A stretch of 64,000 nt of DNA from CAVYTF01 sp963771435 (GCA_963771435.1 CAVYTF010000001.1:62001-126000), one strand, 5' to 3'. Shown: positions 38,395-47,506, counted from the first letter of the stretch. Notes: generated by a model not told the origin, from the sequence alone. Program-made: numbers and translations.

Positions 38395-38954
38395 TGCTTT
38401 TTCATTTTCTTTTCTATCAACAGCTTTAAGTTTCTTTTGCCGTTTTGTATGTGGCTTTTCACCTGCATGAGCGTGAAACCTGTGCGTGCCATTATCTCGT
38501 TGTACGACTTCTTTTGCAGGTAAAACAGCGCGATGCAGGTTCTTTGTTCTTTATTGAGTTCGTCAAGTGCGCGCTCCATAGCGTTGAACCAGCGTTCGTT
38601 TTCCTTCTTTTCAGGTAGGGTTATTTCGCCCTCGGTCATGTTCTCGTTCAGCGGTGTGGTGCGCCTGTCTTCTTTGTGGCGAAGCTGCATGAGGCAATGG
38701 TTGCGCGCCACCATGTAGAGCCAGCTTTTAAAATAGTCCACGCGATATTTCTCCACCTCGGCAATGGCTTTCAGGAATATCTGCTGCACACAGTCTTTGG
38801 CTCTTTCTTCCTCCTTTATATATTTCATGCACACGCCAAAGAGCAGCAGAGTGTAGCGCTGCAGCAGCATGCCCAGCCATTGGTTATTGCCTGTTTCATA
38901 AAATTTATCAAGCAATTCCTTATCAGAAAACTGCGCACCCTTTCCTTTATCCAT
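38391..38954 (-). CDS. ECF-type RNA polymerase sigma-70 factor
   Basis: 187 residues. Region 2 has KDCVQQIFLKAIAEVEKY and SWLYMVARNHCLMQLR; region 4 has LNKEQRTCIALFYLQKKSYN followed by EIMARTGFTLMQVKSHIQNG, the helix-turn-helix. These make an alternative sigma factor for an envelope or stress regulon. The next gene is its likely anti-sigma. The promoter is not evident. Confidence 0.92.
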   Translation of the reverse strand: MDKGKGAQFSDKELLDKFYETGNNQWLGMLLQRYTLLLFGVCMKYIKEEERAKDCVQQIFLKAIAEVEKYRVDYFKSWLYMVARNHCLMQLRHKEDRRTTPLNENMTEGEITLPEKKENERWFNAMERALDELNKEQRTCIALFYLQKKSYNEIMARTGFTLMQVKSHIQNGKRNLKLLIEKKMKKQ

Positions 38955-38994
38955 TAAACAATAATTTCTTTCCTGCTAAGATGCCCTTGCCGGG

Positions 38995-39029
38995 GATTTC
39001 CATATCTTGAGGACAAATTTAGGAGAATG
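38995..39029. repeat. 35-bp direct repeat, copy 1
   Basis: Identical to 39686-39720 over 35 bp (ccatatcttgaggac in the middle, aggagaatg at the end). The two copies are 691 bp apart and bracket the PIN toxin-antitoxin module. Confidence 0.95.
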
Positions 39030-39048
39030 GCGAATGCTGGCACAGCAA

Positions 39049-39452
39049 TTACAAAAAAGGGTTATAGATGTTTAGCTGTTTTTCTACCAATAGTCCATGG
39101 TGCAAGTCTTCAGTATATAATATTTCGCAGCCCGATCCTATTGCCGATGCTACAATAATTGCATCAAAAGTTGAAATTGATATTGCTTAGCCAGCTTTTC
39201 AGCAAGCAAATAAGTTGCAGGAGTGCAATTTTGCAATACACATTTTTTAAGTATCCTGTTTATTATTTCTAATGTAACAACCTTGTCAAACTTAAATTTC
39301 CGAAGGCATACATTGGCAAATTCACTTATGTTCTGGGCGCTTATTGTGGGCAGGCTGTCAATAAGGTTTTCTGATAATTCCTTTTTTACAGGAAATGTGG
39401 TGTCAAGGGCATAAATTAATATATTGGTGTCTATCGCTATCGCCTTACTCAT
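39049..39452 (-). CDS. PIN-domain (VapC-like) toxin, frameshifted near 39175
   Basis: The N-terminal part MSKAIAIDTNILIYALDTTF has the first catalytic Asp, and ISAQNISEFANVCLRK the second acidic position. The frame fails after LAKQYQF, but the adjacent frame supplies STFDAIIVASAIGSGCEI and LYTEDLHHG, the missing C-terminal acidic motif. One T missing from the run at about 39174-39177 joins them to ~134 residues. VapC PIN enzymes cut tRNA or rRNA. The start at 39452 overlaps the antitoxin stop. Probably a homopolymer error. Confidence 0.85.
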
Positions 39453-39645
39453 AATCGTTGGCTTCAGTTCTGTCAAACTTATAACCGCCGGAACTAAAAG
39501 TAAATTCTTTTAAAAGCTCCTTAATGGGTTTATCATCCCCAATAAAAGAATCTTCTATGATTATCTCCACCTTTTTGCCATAGGTTTCTTTTGGAAACTC
39601 ATAAACCGGCTTCTGCTCACTTGGAAAAACAATTTCTCTGTACAT
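39445..39645 (-). CDS. Antitoxin of the PIN toxin
   Basis: 66 residues from the ATG at 39645 (MYREIVFPSEQKPVYEFPKE). The acidic, structured first part and the hydrophobic C-terminal patch (ELLKEFTFSSGGYKFDRTEA) fit a small antitoxin. It overlaps the toxin start by 8 bp, as expected for a toxin-antitoxin operon. The longer upstream frame has no support. Confidence 0.75.
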   Translation of the reverse strand: MYREIVFPSEQKPVYEFPKETYGKKVEIIIEDSFIGDDKPIKELLKEFTFSSGGYKFDRTEANDYE

Positions 39646-39685
39646 AACTTTATGTTTCCATACAAAGATAAACAGGCAACTTAAA

Positions 39686-39720
39686 GATTTCCATATCTTG
39701 AGGACAAATTTAGGAGAATG
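39686..39720. repeat. 35-bp direct repeat, copy 2
   Basis: Exact copy of 38995-39029. Its last three bases are the ATG of the following gene, so it includes the start region (aggaga ahead of ATG). Confidence 0.95.
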
Positions 39721-40221
39721 AAGCAAATCCTTTTTATAAGTATCTTTTGTTTTTGGGCTCATGCAATTTATTGTCAAATACCCCTGAAACAAAAAGAAAT
39801 GATACAGTCTGAAATTGGTTTTATCTATTATGACAATAAAGACTTTGTAACATTTGTACCTATGAAAGACCAAAAAGATTGTGTAGACTTTAATGATATA
39901 ATCACAAAAAAATTAGCACTTGCGCATCAATTTCATAGTAGAATAATTTGGTTGGATACTTTGAAGCCTTATGAACATAAATTTAGAATGTATAATGCTT
40001 TGTCCGATACTTTTTGCATAAAAATTATTCCGGTTAGAATGGAATATATCGTCGAAGAATATGACATGAATAGACGACAAATGAAAGAACAATCTTTTAT
40101 TTATGAGATGAAATTTAAAAACAAACTTGTTTCATTAAAATGTTTAGGAGGTATCCGTATTTCAGTAATAAGTTTAAAAGCACTTAATTTTTGTAATAAA
40201 GTGTCATATGAGATTCCATGA
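39718..40221 (+). CDS. Hypothetical secreted protein
   Basis: 167 residues with signal peptide MKQILFISIFCFWAHAIYCQ. AT-rich, with three cysteines and no family I recognise. Its start region is the second copy of the 35-bp repeat, so the repeat may carry its expression signals (aggaga 6 bp ahead of ATG; TATCTTGA resembles a -7 element). Confidence 0.6.
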   Translation: MKQILFISIFCFWAHAIYCQIPLKQKEMIQSEIGFIYYDNKDFVTFVPMKDQKDCVDFNDIITKKLALAHQFHSRIIWLDTLKPYEHKFRMYNALSDTFCIKIIPVRMEYIVEEYDMNRRQMKEQSFIYEMKFKNKLVSLKCLGGIRISVISLKALNFCNKVSYEIP

Positions 40222-40393
40222 TTACTATGATCTACTTACCCCTCCTCTACTGCTCCCACGTATTCAACTGTACAAGATTGCGACGGAACTGAAGTTCAGC
40301 AGAGATTCAACTGCTGGTCCCCCAAAAAATCACTTTAAATATTTAACCACGGATATATGCGAAGTTGGCATTTTGTAAAGAAAACAGGCTAAA

Positions 40394-40590
40394 AGTGAAT
40401 ACATGCGTGTTTTTGCGGAAAACATGCTAACATAGTGCAAAAACATGCATGTTTTTGCTGAAAACATGCTAACATAGCCCTCAAACATGCATGTTTTGGG
40501 TGAAAACACACGTACACAGGGCAAATGTTCGCGAATATTGGACAAAAACATGCATGTTTGGGGCAAAAACACGCAAACATTCAGTTTGGG
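40394..40590. repeat. Tandem array, 21-bp period, with AAACATGCATGTTT
   Basis: ACATG or ACAC(G/A) starts at 40401, 40422, 40443, 40464, 40485, 40506, (40527), 40548 and 40569, each 21 bp apart. Several units contain the perfect 14-bp palindrome AAACATGCATGTTT. It fills the region between two forward genes. Nothing else is seen in 40222-40393, which is plain AT-rich spacer. Confidence 0.95.
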
Positions 40591-40702
40591 TTATGATGCA
40601 GGGTGTTTGGAGCGAAAAGTTTATACTTTTCCTCCATTTGCAAAGCATAAAATGGATGCGCTTCGCTTTTTTTATTTAATTTCAGCCTACAAATCCCGCC
40701 CC

Positions 40703-41863
40703 ATGAAAAAAAGCATCTGCCTTTTTGTATTAATAACTGCCTCGTTTTGGGTGTATGCATCCGATACGCTTACGGTACCTGACCGCGTGACAATGGGTGT
40801 GCAGCAGGAAAAGTTAACTGACCTCCAGCGGCAGATAGATAACCAGGAACATACATTGGACGATAAAATGGACCTCTACCTGAAGTTTGTGTTTGGGGCG
40901 ATAAGCATCGTGACGGGCATACTGTACTGGCTGGGCAAAAAAGAGATAAGGAATATTGCAAAAGAGCTATCGCAAATAGAAGTGGACAGGCAAATAAAGG
41001 CCAAGCTTTCAGATGAAGTGATCACTGCAAAGCTTACGGAATTTATAAAACCTGTGATAGATAAGGCATCGAAAGACCTGGATGATAAAATTGCGCAACT
41101 GCAGCAAATGGGCGAAACGAAAACCAACACTGCAATAGAAGATATGAAGAAGGAAATGAGGTCGCGCGTGGATTCAAACCTGGGCTCGCAGGCACAAAAA
41201 GACGACGCTTCTGAAAAAGGCAAGCAGGCCGTGCAGCAGATAAAAGAAGGCAGCGATACGGATGCAGTGATAACCTTTTTGTACGGGGAAGCTATTAAAG
41301 TCTTTAACACAAAGGATTACAGCGCAGCGCTGAATTATTTCACCAACGTGCTGCAACTGACCAAAGACAATGCGCTGGCCTATTTTTACCGTGGCTTTTG
41401 CAACAATGCGTTAAAAAATTATGATGCTTCCATTCAGGATTATACCCGGTCGCTTGCCCTGAACCCGAATGATGGAAATGCGCATTATAACTTAGCGATC
41501 ATTCTCGCAGACCATTCTGCTGATAAGGCAGGCGCTAAGCTGCATTATGAAAGGGCAATTGAACTGAACCCTAAAGATTATGAGGCTGAATATGGTTTGG
41601 GATTGTTGCTGAGAGCTTATTTCAACGATAAGGATGGAGCAAAGCTGCATTATGAAAAAGCCATTGCCTTAAACCCACAATATGCAAATGCACACTACAA
41701 CTTATCGCTTGTGCTGATGTATGATTTTGCAGATAAGGATGGTGCAAAGGCTCATTATGAAACAGCCTGCCAGCTAAACCCGGCGCTCATAAATGCAGAA
41801 CTGGACAAGGCTTTTAATATCACAAGGCAGGCGGCTGCCCCGGATGTTAGCCCCGCAAAATAA
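40703..41863 (+). CDS. Secreted or membrane-anchored TPR protein
   Basis: 386 residues from the ATG at 40703 (MKKSICLFVLITASFWVYA signal peptide); the earlier frame runs into the repeat array. A membrane helix (FVFGAISIVTGILYWLG) near 70 and a coiled-coil-like stretch to ~190 are followed by at least five TPR units (NTKDYSAALNYFTNVLQLTK, AYFYRGFCNNALKNYDASIQ, and three NPKDYEAE-type repeats). TPRs mediate protein contacts. The partner is unknown. Confidence 0.82.
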   Translation: MKKSICLFVLITASFWVYASDTLTVPDRVTMGVQQEKLTDLQRQIDNQEHTLDDKMDLYLKFVFGAISIVTGILYWLGKKEIRNIAKELSQIEVDRQIKAKLSDEVITAKLTEFIKPVIDKASKDLDDKIAQLQQMGETKTNTAIEDMKKEMRSRVDSNLGSQAQKDDASEKGKQAVQQIKEGSDTDAVITFLYGEAIKVFNTKDYSAALNYFTNVLQLTKDNALAYFYRGFCNNALKNYDASIQDYTRSLALNPNDGNAHYNLAIILADHSADKAGAKLHYERAIELNPKDYEAEYGLGLLLRAYFNDKDGAKLHYEKAIALNPQYANAHYNLSLVLMYDFADKDGAKAHYETACQLNPALINAELDKAFNITRQAAAPDVSPAK

Positions 41864-41864
41864 A

Positions 41865-41888
41865 AAGTCCCGCCTCTTGGCAGGACTT
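41865..41888. terminator. Bidirectional terminator between TPR and phosphorylase genes
   Basis: Arms AAGTCCCGCC and GGCAGGACTT around TCTT, flanked by an A run on the left, between two convergent stops. Confidence 0.75.
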
Positions 41889-41906
41889 CAAACAGTTTTA
41901 ATTTGT

Positions 41907-43559
41907 TTATTTATAAAGCAGTTGGTAATACTCAGCAGCCATGCGGTTACTGTCAAACTGGAAACGAACATCGCGCATACCGTTCTTAATTATCTGCCTC
42001 CAGGTATCGTAGTTGTTGTAATACATGGGGATGATCTCATTCTCTAAAATATCATAGATCTTATCAAGATCATATTTATCCTGTTCCTGCACGCTTGTGT
42101 GCTCTTGCTCAGGCATGGGGACAACAAAACCGTTATTGCCGTGCTGGATAAATTCTGGTATCCATCCATCATCGGTGGAGAAATTTACAGAGCCATTCAT
42201 TGCAGCCGTCATGCCGCTCGTGCCTGATGCTTCACGGGGCACACGTGGGTTATTAAGCCAAACATCCGAAGCCTGTTTTAATCTTTTGCTCAAGCTTAAT
42301 TCATAACCGATCACCACAGCCATGTTTTTATATTCCTTGCTTATCTGCACGAGGTTATTGAACTGGGAGATCGCGGGATAATCAAGAGGGTAAGGCTTTC
42401 CCCCCCATATAAGCTGAATCGGGTATTTTGGGTTATTCATCAGCGCGTGAAAACGGTCTCTGTCTTCAGTTAAAAAATCAGCACGCTTATATCCTGCAAA
42501 CCTTCTCGCCCAAACGATGGTCAAAACATCTTTATCGTATAATTTTCCGGTCTGATCGGCCACTACTTCAAACGCCCTTTTCTTCAAATATTTCTTCCTG
42601 TCGTCAAACGCAGTATCATTACCTTCTTCCGCTGACCGGTAAAGTTGTTTATCTGCCCAGTAATGCCAGTTTTGGGCGTTAGTTATGGAAATAATAGGGC
42701 ATATATCGTCATACTTGCTCCACATTTCCCTGGATACATTCCCATGCAGTTGCGACACACCATTGGCAAGCTTTGCAAAACGCAGTGCAGCAAGCGAATG
42801 GTTGAACATATTATCATTGTTTCCCGTGACTTTTTTCACTTCATCAACGCTCATACCACAGAAATAACTCATTTTGTGGCAGAGATAAATATCATGCTTT
42901 TCATTGCCTGCTTCCTCAGGCGTATGCGTGGTAAATACAAGATGCTGGCGCAGCATATCCACACTTTTAAATTTATTGAGCAGGTAAAAAGCTGCGGATA
43001 AACCATGTGCTTCGTTCAAGTGATATAGTTCAGGGGAAAAGCCAAGTTCATCAACCAGCTTGGCACCGCCAACGCCAAGCAAAATAAACTGCGCAACCTT
43101 AGTAGCTGTATTGGCATCATATAAACGATGGCAAATAGTTTGAGAAACATAATCATTCTCAGGCAGGTCAGTACTTAATAAAAACAAAGGGGCGCTCTTG
43201 AAGGTTTCAGGATTAAGATAAAGCACCTTCACCCAAACAGGGGCGTCATGAATAAGTATCTGGAATTTAATGCCCGTATCTTCAAGAAAACTATATATTT
43301 TTTCCATCCAGGTAACCTGCAGGGTTTGATCCTGGTTTCTTGCCTGGTCATAATAACCATATTTCCATAAAATGCCAATGCCTATCAGGTTCTGCCGAAG
43401 TTCATAAGCGCTGCGCAGGTGCGAGCCTGCTAAAAAACCAAGGCCGCCGCTGTATATTTTTAAAGGTTGATGGATGGCAAACTCCATTGAAAAATAAGCC
43501 ACTTTCTTCGAATACTGTTCGTCTGTATTATAAGGAACGGAATAACTCCTGAAATTCAT
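41907..43559 (-). CDS. glgP: Alpha-glucan phosphorylase-like protein (GT35, short form)
   Basis: 550 residues, in line with short GT35 enzymes. Family signatures: KVAYFSMEFAIHQPLKIYSG at 19-38, YHLNEAHGLSAAFYLL, VFTTHTPEEAGNEKHD, VWARRFAGYKRADFL and PREASGTSGMTAAMNGSVNF. It would release glucose-1-phosphate from glycogen or maltodextrin. In other GT35 enzymes the segment after SGM carries the PLP lysine (K in SGMKAA); here it is Thr (SGMTAA). I recall this also from other Bacteroidota, so it may be a lineage feature. Single gene, convergent with the TPR gene. Confidence 0.85.
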   Translation of the reverse strand: MNFRSYSVPYNTDEQYSKKVAYFSMEFAIHQPLKIYSGGLGFLAGSHLRSAYELRQNLIGIGILWKYGYYDQARNQDQTLQVTWMEKIYSFLEDTGIKFQILIHDAPVWVKVLYLNPETFKSAPLFLLSTDLPENDYVSQTICHRLYDANTATKVAQFILLGVGGAKLVDELGFSPELYHLNEAHGLSAAFYLLNKFKSVDMLRQHLVFTTHTPEEAGNEKHDIYLCHKMSYFCGMSVDEVKKVTGNNDNMFNHSLAALRFAKLANGVSQLHGNVSREMWSKYDDICPIISITNAQNWHYWADKQLYRSAEEGNDTAFDDRKKYLKKRAFEVVADQTGKLYDKDVLTIVWARRFAGYKRADFLTEDRDRFHALMNNPKYPIQLIWGGKPYPLDYPAISQFNNLVQISKEYKNMAVVIGYELSLSKRLKQASDVWLNNPRVPREASGTSGMTAAMNGSVNFSTDDGWIPEFIQHGNNGFVVPMPEQEHTSVQEQDKYDLDKIYDILENEIIPMYYNNYDTWRQIIKNGMRDVRFQFDSNRMAAEYYQLLYK

Positions 43560-43652
43560 AATAAGCTTGTTTGGTTAAAAGAGGCGCAATTTAGTAGTAA
43601 ATTTCCATAATGTATTTTGTACACGCTGATCAGTAGAAAATTTATTCAGTCA

Positions 43653-44618
43653 TTATTCTATCTCTTTCTTTTTCAGCTTCTTTTTAGATTTTACTTTTTG
43701 ATAAGTATCGTCAAAATAACAGGTAATGCCACGATGGTTGCCACAACTCCCTTCTTCTTTTACGTACACGCTTGCATCATCAAAAGTAAAATTGATCACA
43801 CAGGGGTCGCCGTTTTCACTGTACACTGCTTTGTTTTTTGCAATCGTTTTCATTTCTCCTTTTAGCTCGCCGTTACACTGCGCATTATTTTTCTCAAAGT
43901 GTATAAAAAAAACATAGTCGTTTGCATTTTCACCATCCCTTATAGAAATAAAATTCCTTTTATCCTGTGCATAATCACCGCTGAACTTGTTTCTGTGCGG
44001 CAATGTATCAATAGGGTTTATGATCTCATTTATTTTCGCAACGTCTTCATTGGAATCATTCACCACTAAAATAAATCCCTTCGCATCTTTGCTGTATGCA
44101 TAAGCGTTTTTTGTATAAAAATAATGATTGTTTGACGTTGTTTTCTCACGGGTTAATAAGAAGGTCGGTTCGCCGTTGATGCTTACCGAATGTTTATATC
44201 CATCATCTTTCGCACTGTTTAATAGTTCAATGGCAGATAGAAAACGGTGCTTTTTATCAAACAGGAAAGTGATCAGGAATGTTCTTTTGTTACGGTTAAA
44301 ATTGGCAAGAATGTAAATTTCTTCTGCCTTTTCAATTTTCCCTACTGGATCAATGACGTATTCTTCAGTGTTTTTGCCTATTAACTTTTGAAGGATACTG
44401 TCAGGCACAAACTGGGAAAAGACTGTGTAGCTTATAGTTGTCGTGTCCGCTATTTTATGAATATTGCTGTCTGCAGCAATAAAACCACTACTAAGTGGTG
44501 AAAATGCATTGAAAAAATCTTTTGCTGAAACGGGCATATCTCCGTTCAAAGGAGCTTTTGTTTCACCGCAACTGCACAATACAATAAATAAACAAAGGGC
44601 AACCCACGATCGTGGCAT
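43653..44618 (-). CDS. Hypothetical lipoprotein
   Basis: About 321 residues from the ATG 44618 (MPRSWVALCLFIVLCSCGE). The lipobox LCSC marks a lipoprotein anchored in the membrane. The body is a polar beta-rich sequence with CGNHRGITCYFDDTYQK near the end; no family recognised. The C-terminus is strongly basic (KSKKKLKKKEIE). Confidence 0.65.
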   Translation of the reverse strand: MPRSWVALCLFIVLCSCGETKAPLNGDMPVSAKDFFNAFSPLSSGFIAADSNIHKIADTTTISYTVFSQFVPDSILQKLIGKNTEEYVIDPVGKIEKAEEIYILANFNRNKRTFLITFLFDKKHRFLSAIELLNSAKDDGYKHSVSINGEPTFLLTREKTTSNNHYFYTKNAYAYSKDAKGFILVVNDSNEDVAKINEIINPIDTLPHRNKFSGDYAQDKRNFISIRDGENANDYVFFIHFEKNNAQCNGELKGEMKTIAKNKAVYSENGDPCVINFTFDDASVYVKEEGSCGNHRGITCYFDDTYQKVKSKKKLKKKEIE

Positions 44619-44705
44619 AGTTGGTTTACTTTTGATAAGAAATGGCATTCGGTGAAATAAACGGATGGCAAATGTAATAAGTTAACACTGTTAAAACCGA
44701 ATAAC

Positions 44706-45188
44706 GTGAATTTATTAATAAGGGAGATAACACAATATGACGATCAGCAAATTGCCTTCATCATCCGTTCCGTGCTGAAAGAGTTCAAAGCCGATAAACC
44801 TGGCACCGTCTATTTTGACCCCACTACAGACCATCTTTTTACTTTATTTCAAACGCCACGCTCAAAATATTTTATTGCAGAGTTGAACAATGAAATGATC
44901 GGAGGTGCAGGCGTTTTCCCCACCCCAAACCTGCCACAGGGCTATTGTGAGCTGGTAAAACTATATTTACTTCCGGTTTCCCGTGGCAAAGGCTTTGGCA
45001 AAATGCTGATGGAACATTGCTTCATATCTGCAAAGCAATTAGGTTACACACACATGTATTTGGAATCAATGCCCGAACTAAGCATAGCTATCGGTTTATA
45101 CGAGAAATGTGGCTTCAAACCCCTCAAATCTTCGCTTGGAGATTCCAGCCATTTCGGTTGCGATATTTGGATGCTAAAAGAATTATAA
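44706..45188 (+). CDS. GNAT family N-acetyltransferase
   Basis: 160 residues: LYLLPVSRGKGFGKMLMEHC is the acetyl-CoA binding loop, followed by YLESMPELSIAIGLYEKCGF. The substrate is unknown; proteins of this shape often modify small amines or alanine-like groups. It is divergent from the lipoprotein gene and followed by a heptad repeat. Confidence 0.9.
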   Translation: MNLLIREITQYDDQQIAFIIRSVLKEFKADKPGTVYFDPTTDHLFTLFQTPRSKYFIAELNNEMIGGAGVFPTPNLPQGYCELVKLYLLPVSRGKGFGKMLMEHCFISAKQLGYTHMYLESMPELSIAIGLYEKCGFKPLKSSLGDSSHFGCDIWMLKEL

Positions 45189-45195
45189 GCCTCTC

Positions 45196-45258
45196 TGCTC
45201 ACCATTCACCACTCCCTACTCACCACTGATTACTCACTATTCACCCCTCACCATTCAC
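45196..45258. repeat. Heptad repeat between GNAT and SGNH genes
   Basis: gctcacc, attcacc, actccct, actcacc, actgatt, actcact, attcacc, cctcacc, attcact: nine clean 7-bp units. It ends at the stop codon of the convergent SGNH esterase. Confidence 0.85.
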
Positions 45259-45259
45259 T

Positions 45260-46012
45260 CTATTTCAGCACCGCTGCCACCTGTGGCGCAAGCAAAGCAA
45301 CCCACTGTGTATATTCTAATGCAGATGGGTGCAGCCCGTCATCTGCAACCAGCGAACCGTTTGTTTTCATCTCTTCCGTTAGCGGCGTTATGTTGATATA
45401 CCCAACATTATAAGCCATCGATATTTGATAATTAATTGCATTAAATTCTTCCAGTTGCGCACGTATCTCTGCAGTATCTGAATTTTGCGCAAACGGTGTC
45501 ACACTATAATCAGGAATTGACAGCACAAACACATGTGAAGGGTTATTCCCCGCAAACGCAATAGATTCCTGCAACAGTTCAGTAAACCGCGTTCTGTAAC
45601 TGCCCGTATCAAGTCCTTGGTACTGATCATTCACCCCAATTAGCAAAGTAACCAGGTCATAAGGCCCTTTCGGTTGAGCAGAATTAATTGCGTTTTGAAG
45701 ATCGATTGTTGTCCATCCGGTCGTTGCTATAATATATGGCGCACCCATATTGATACTGTCAGCCTGCAGCGCCGCCACAGTTTGCGCCGGAAAGTTCTCA
45801 TTAGAAGGCACAGACTGCCCAATCGTATAAGAATCCCCCAAGGCTAAATACGTTTTCCCCGTAACCATAGTACTGTCATGCGTACTGTCCTGTATGTTAT
45901 GTATTGTATCCTGCATATTATTATTACTCAACGGTTGTTTAGTACATGCCCCACTAATAAAAAAAGAAAGACAGGTAAAACCTGCAAAAACGAAAGATAG
46001 TATTTTGTTCAT
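45260..46012 (-). CDS. SGNH/GDSL-type esterase lipoprotein
   Basis: About 250 residues from ATG 46012 (MNKILSFVFAGFTCLSFFIS, lipobox SGAC). The SGNH blocks are present: ALGDSYTIGQS (catalytic Ser), LLIGVNDQYQG (block III) and DDGLHPSALEY (catalytic Asp and His). It probably hydrolyses acyl or acetyl esters of surface polysaccharides or lipids (inference from the family). The stop lies at the heptad repeat. Confidence 0.9.
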   Translation of the reverse strand: MNKILSFVFAGFTCLSFFISGACTKQPLSNNNMQDTIHNIQDSTHDSTMVTGKTYLALGDSYTIGQSVPSNENFPAQTVAALQADSINMGAPYIIATTGWTTIDLQNAINSAQPKGPYDLVTLLIGVNDQYQGLDTGSYRTRFTELLQESIAFAGNNPSHVFVLSIPDYSVTPFAQNSDTAEIRAQLEEFNAINYQISMAYNVGYINITPLTEEMKTNGSLVADDGLHPSALEYTQWVALLAPQVAAVLK

Positions 46013-46147
46013 ACACATAATTACGCACGATCTGTCATTATCGTTTTCTAATTTTATAGGTTACACAAATGTTTAGTAATGAAGGCCAATTTTGTAAGTC
46101 AGTGGGTTTCTTATATTTTTGAAAGAGTGTCCGTCAAATAGCCCAAT

Positions 46148-47410
46148 ATGACCAATTTTAAAAAAATATACATAAAATTCCTTCCCATTTTTCTTTTCTC
46201 TATCTGCACATTTGGAATAGTATATGCCCAATCTTTCTCTTTAAAAGGAAAAGTATCAGATGCAGCAACGGGCAAAGCTATTAGCAATGCAAGTGTATTT
46301 TTGAGCAGCACTTCTTATGGCACTGTGAGCAATACCAATGGACTATTTGAATTAACGGGAATAAACCCTGGCAAATACGATCTTATCGTTTCGTCCATTG
46401 GCTATGAAACTTTTGTAGAAACCATTTCTGATAAAAGCAATACAGAAAATATAGTTGTAACGCTTAAGCAGAAGTCAGACAATTTAAAGGAAGTAGTAGT
46501 AAAGAGCTCTGACCCCGATGGGTGGAATAAATGGGGGCTATTCTTTCTTGATAATTTTATTGGCACTTCTTCTTTGGCTAGGCATTGCACATTAAAAAAC
46601 AGCAACGCCGTTAAGTTCCATTTCTCAAAAACAAAAAACGAGCTTACTGCCTTTGCAACCGAACCACTCATTATTGAAAACAATGCATTGGGCTACATAA
46701 TAAAATATGACTTGGAAGACTTTTCGTATAACTATGACACAAAATATCTGCTCTTTGAAGGGTATCCTCTTTTTCAGCAAATGCAGGATAATGAAAGGCG
46801 TCAAAAGAAGTGGGCCAATGCAAGAAAAGAGGCCTATCAACTTTCGCTCATGTGTTTTATGCGTTCTTTATTCCGCAACAAATTAACGGAGGCGGGTTAT
46901 ACATTATACCCCCTTAAACGCATACCTAACCTCGAAAGAGAAAGGCTTGACGCTAAAGAAAAAGCATACTATACACTTCATTCTTCCGGGCAAAGCGGGC
47001 CTATTGTTGCTTATGCATCAACGCTGACAGAAGACAGCCTCGAACATTTTAATATCATAATGCATCAGCCAGACCCCATTGAAATTATATATCATCCAAT
47101 ACCCAGCGGCGACAGCATTGCTTATGCAGTAGATAGTGTAACTGCTGCGCTTGATTTTGCCAATTATTTAATAGTGCGCATCCCAAAGATCACTGTTCCA
47201 GCAGAATACGCAAACACTATGTCCATACCCCATGACCATCCTGTTTCCTCCGTATTATCATTAAACAACAGGGCTCCTGTCCTCATCACAGCCAATGGAT
47301 ATTTTTACAAGGTGTATGATCTCTTGATAGAAGGTTTTTGGGGATGGTGGGAGAAAGTTTCAACCATGTTGCCCTACGATTATTCTCCTGAAGCAACTCC
47401 TGCACATTAA
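46148..47410 (+). CDS. Secreted protein with carboxypeptidase-like regulatory domain
   Basis: 420 residues. Signal peptide (FLPIFLFSICTFGIVYAQ), then a CarboxypepD_reg-like domain (LKGKVSDAATGKAISNASVF, NTNGLFELTGINPGKYDLIV) linked by LKEVVVKS to a ~300-residue domain without assignment (WGLFFLDNFIGTSSLARHC.. IKYDLEDFSY). The architecture resembles outer-membrane-associated Bacteroidota proteins that pair a receptor-like N-terminus with an unknown C-terminus. No TonB-dependent barrel follows it here. Confidence 0.8.
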   Translation: MTNFKKIYIKFLPIFLFSICTFGIVYAQSFSLKGKVSDAATGKAISNASVFLSSTSYGTVSNTNGLFELTGINPGKYDLIVSSIGYETFVETISDKSNTENIVVTLKQKSDNLKEVVVKSSDPDGWNKWGLFFLDNFIGTSSLARHCTLKNSNAVKFHFSKTKNELTAFATEPLIIENNALGYIIKYDLEDFSYNYDTKYLLFEGYPLFQQMQDNERRQKKWANARKEAYQLSLMCFMRSLFRNKLTEAGYTLYPLKRIPNLERERLDAKEKAYYTLHSSGQSGPIVAYASTLTEDSLEHFNIIMHQPDPIEIIYHPIPSGDSIAYAVDSVTAALDFANYLIVRIPKITVPAEYANTMSIPHDHPVSSVLSLNNRAPVLITANGYFYKVYDLLIEGFWGWWEKVSTMLPYDYSPEATPAH

Positions 47411-47423
47411 AGCTGTTGTTTTC

Positions 47424-47500
47424 GGCTTATATAAAAAGCAGCAACTCAATGGCTTTGCGCAAGTATTTTAATAACTTGCGTCAATACAGGAGTTAGTGGC
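47424..47500. repeat. Repeat R1, copy a: hairpin element directly before a gene
   Basis: About 77 bp shared with 48591-48668. It has a 7-bp stem (CGCAAGT/ACTTGCG, 47458-47464 with 47474-47480) and outer arms AACTC/GAGTT. It ends GTTAGTGGC, and the gene starts 7 bp later. The complement of that end, GCCACTAAC, lies at 48129-48137 across the stop of the gene. Confidence 0.85.
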
Positions 47501-47506
47501 TATATT

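Noticed and set aside
39646..39873. The longer version of the antitoxin
   Set aside because: The extra 76 residues cross the 35-bp repeat and include the start region of a gene on the other strand; the start at 39645 gives a normal antitoxin size.
40330..40580. Two reverse ORFs with MHVF/ACFCPKHACF-type repeats
   Set aside because: They are by-products of the ATGCAT 21-bp array and overlap each other in different frames.
40487..40702. An N-terminal extension of the TPR protein into the repeat array
   Set aside because: The signal peptide begins at ATG 40703; the extension is repeat-derived and would hide the signal peptide.
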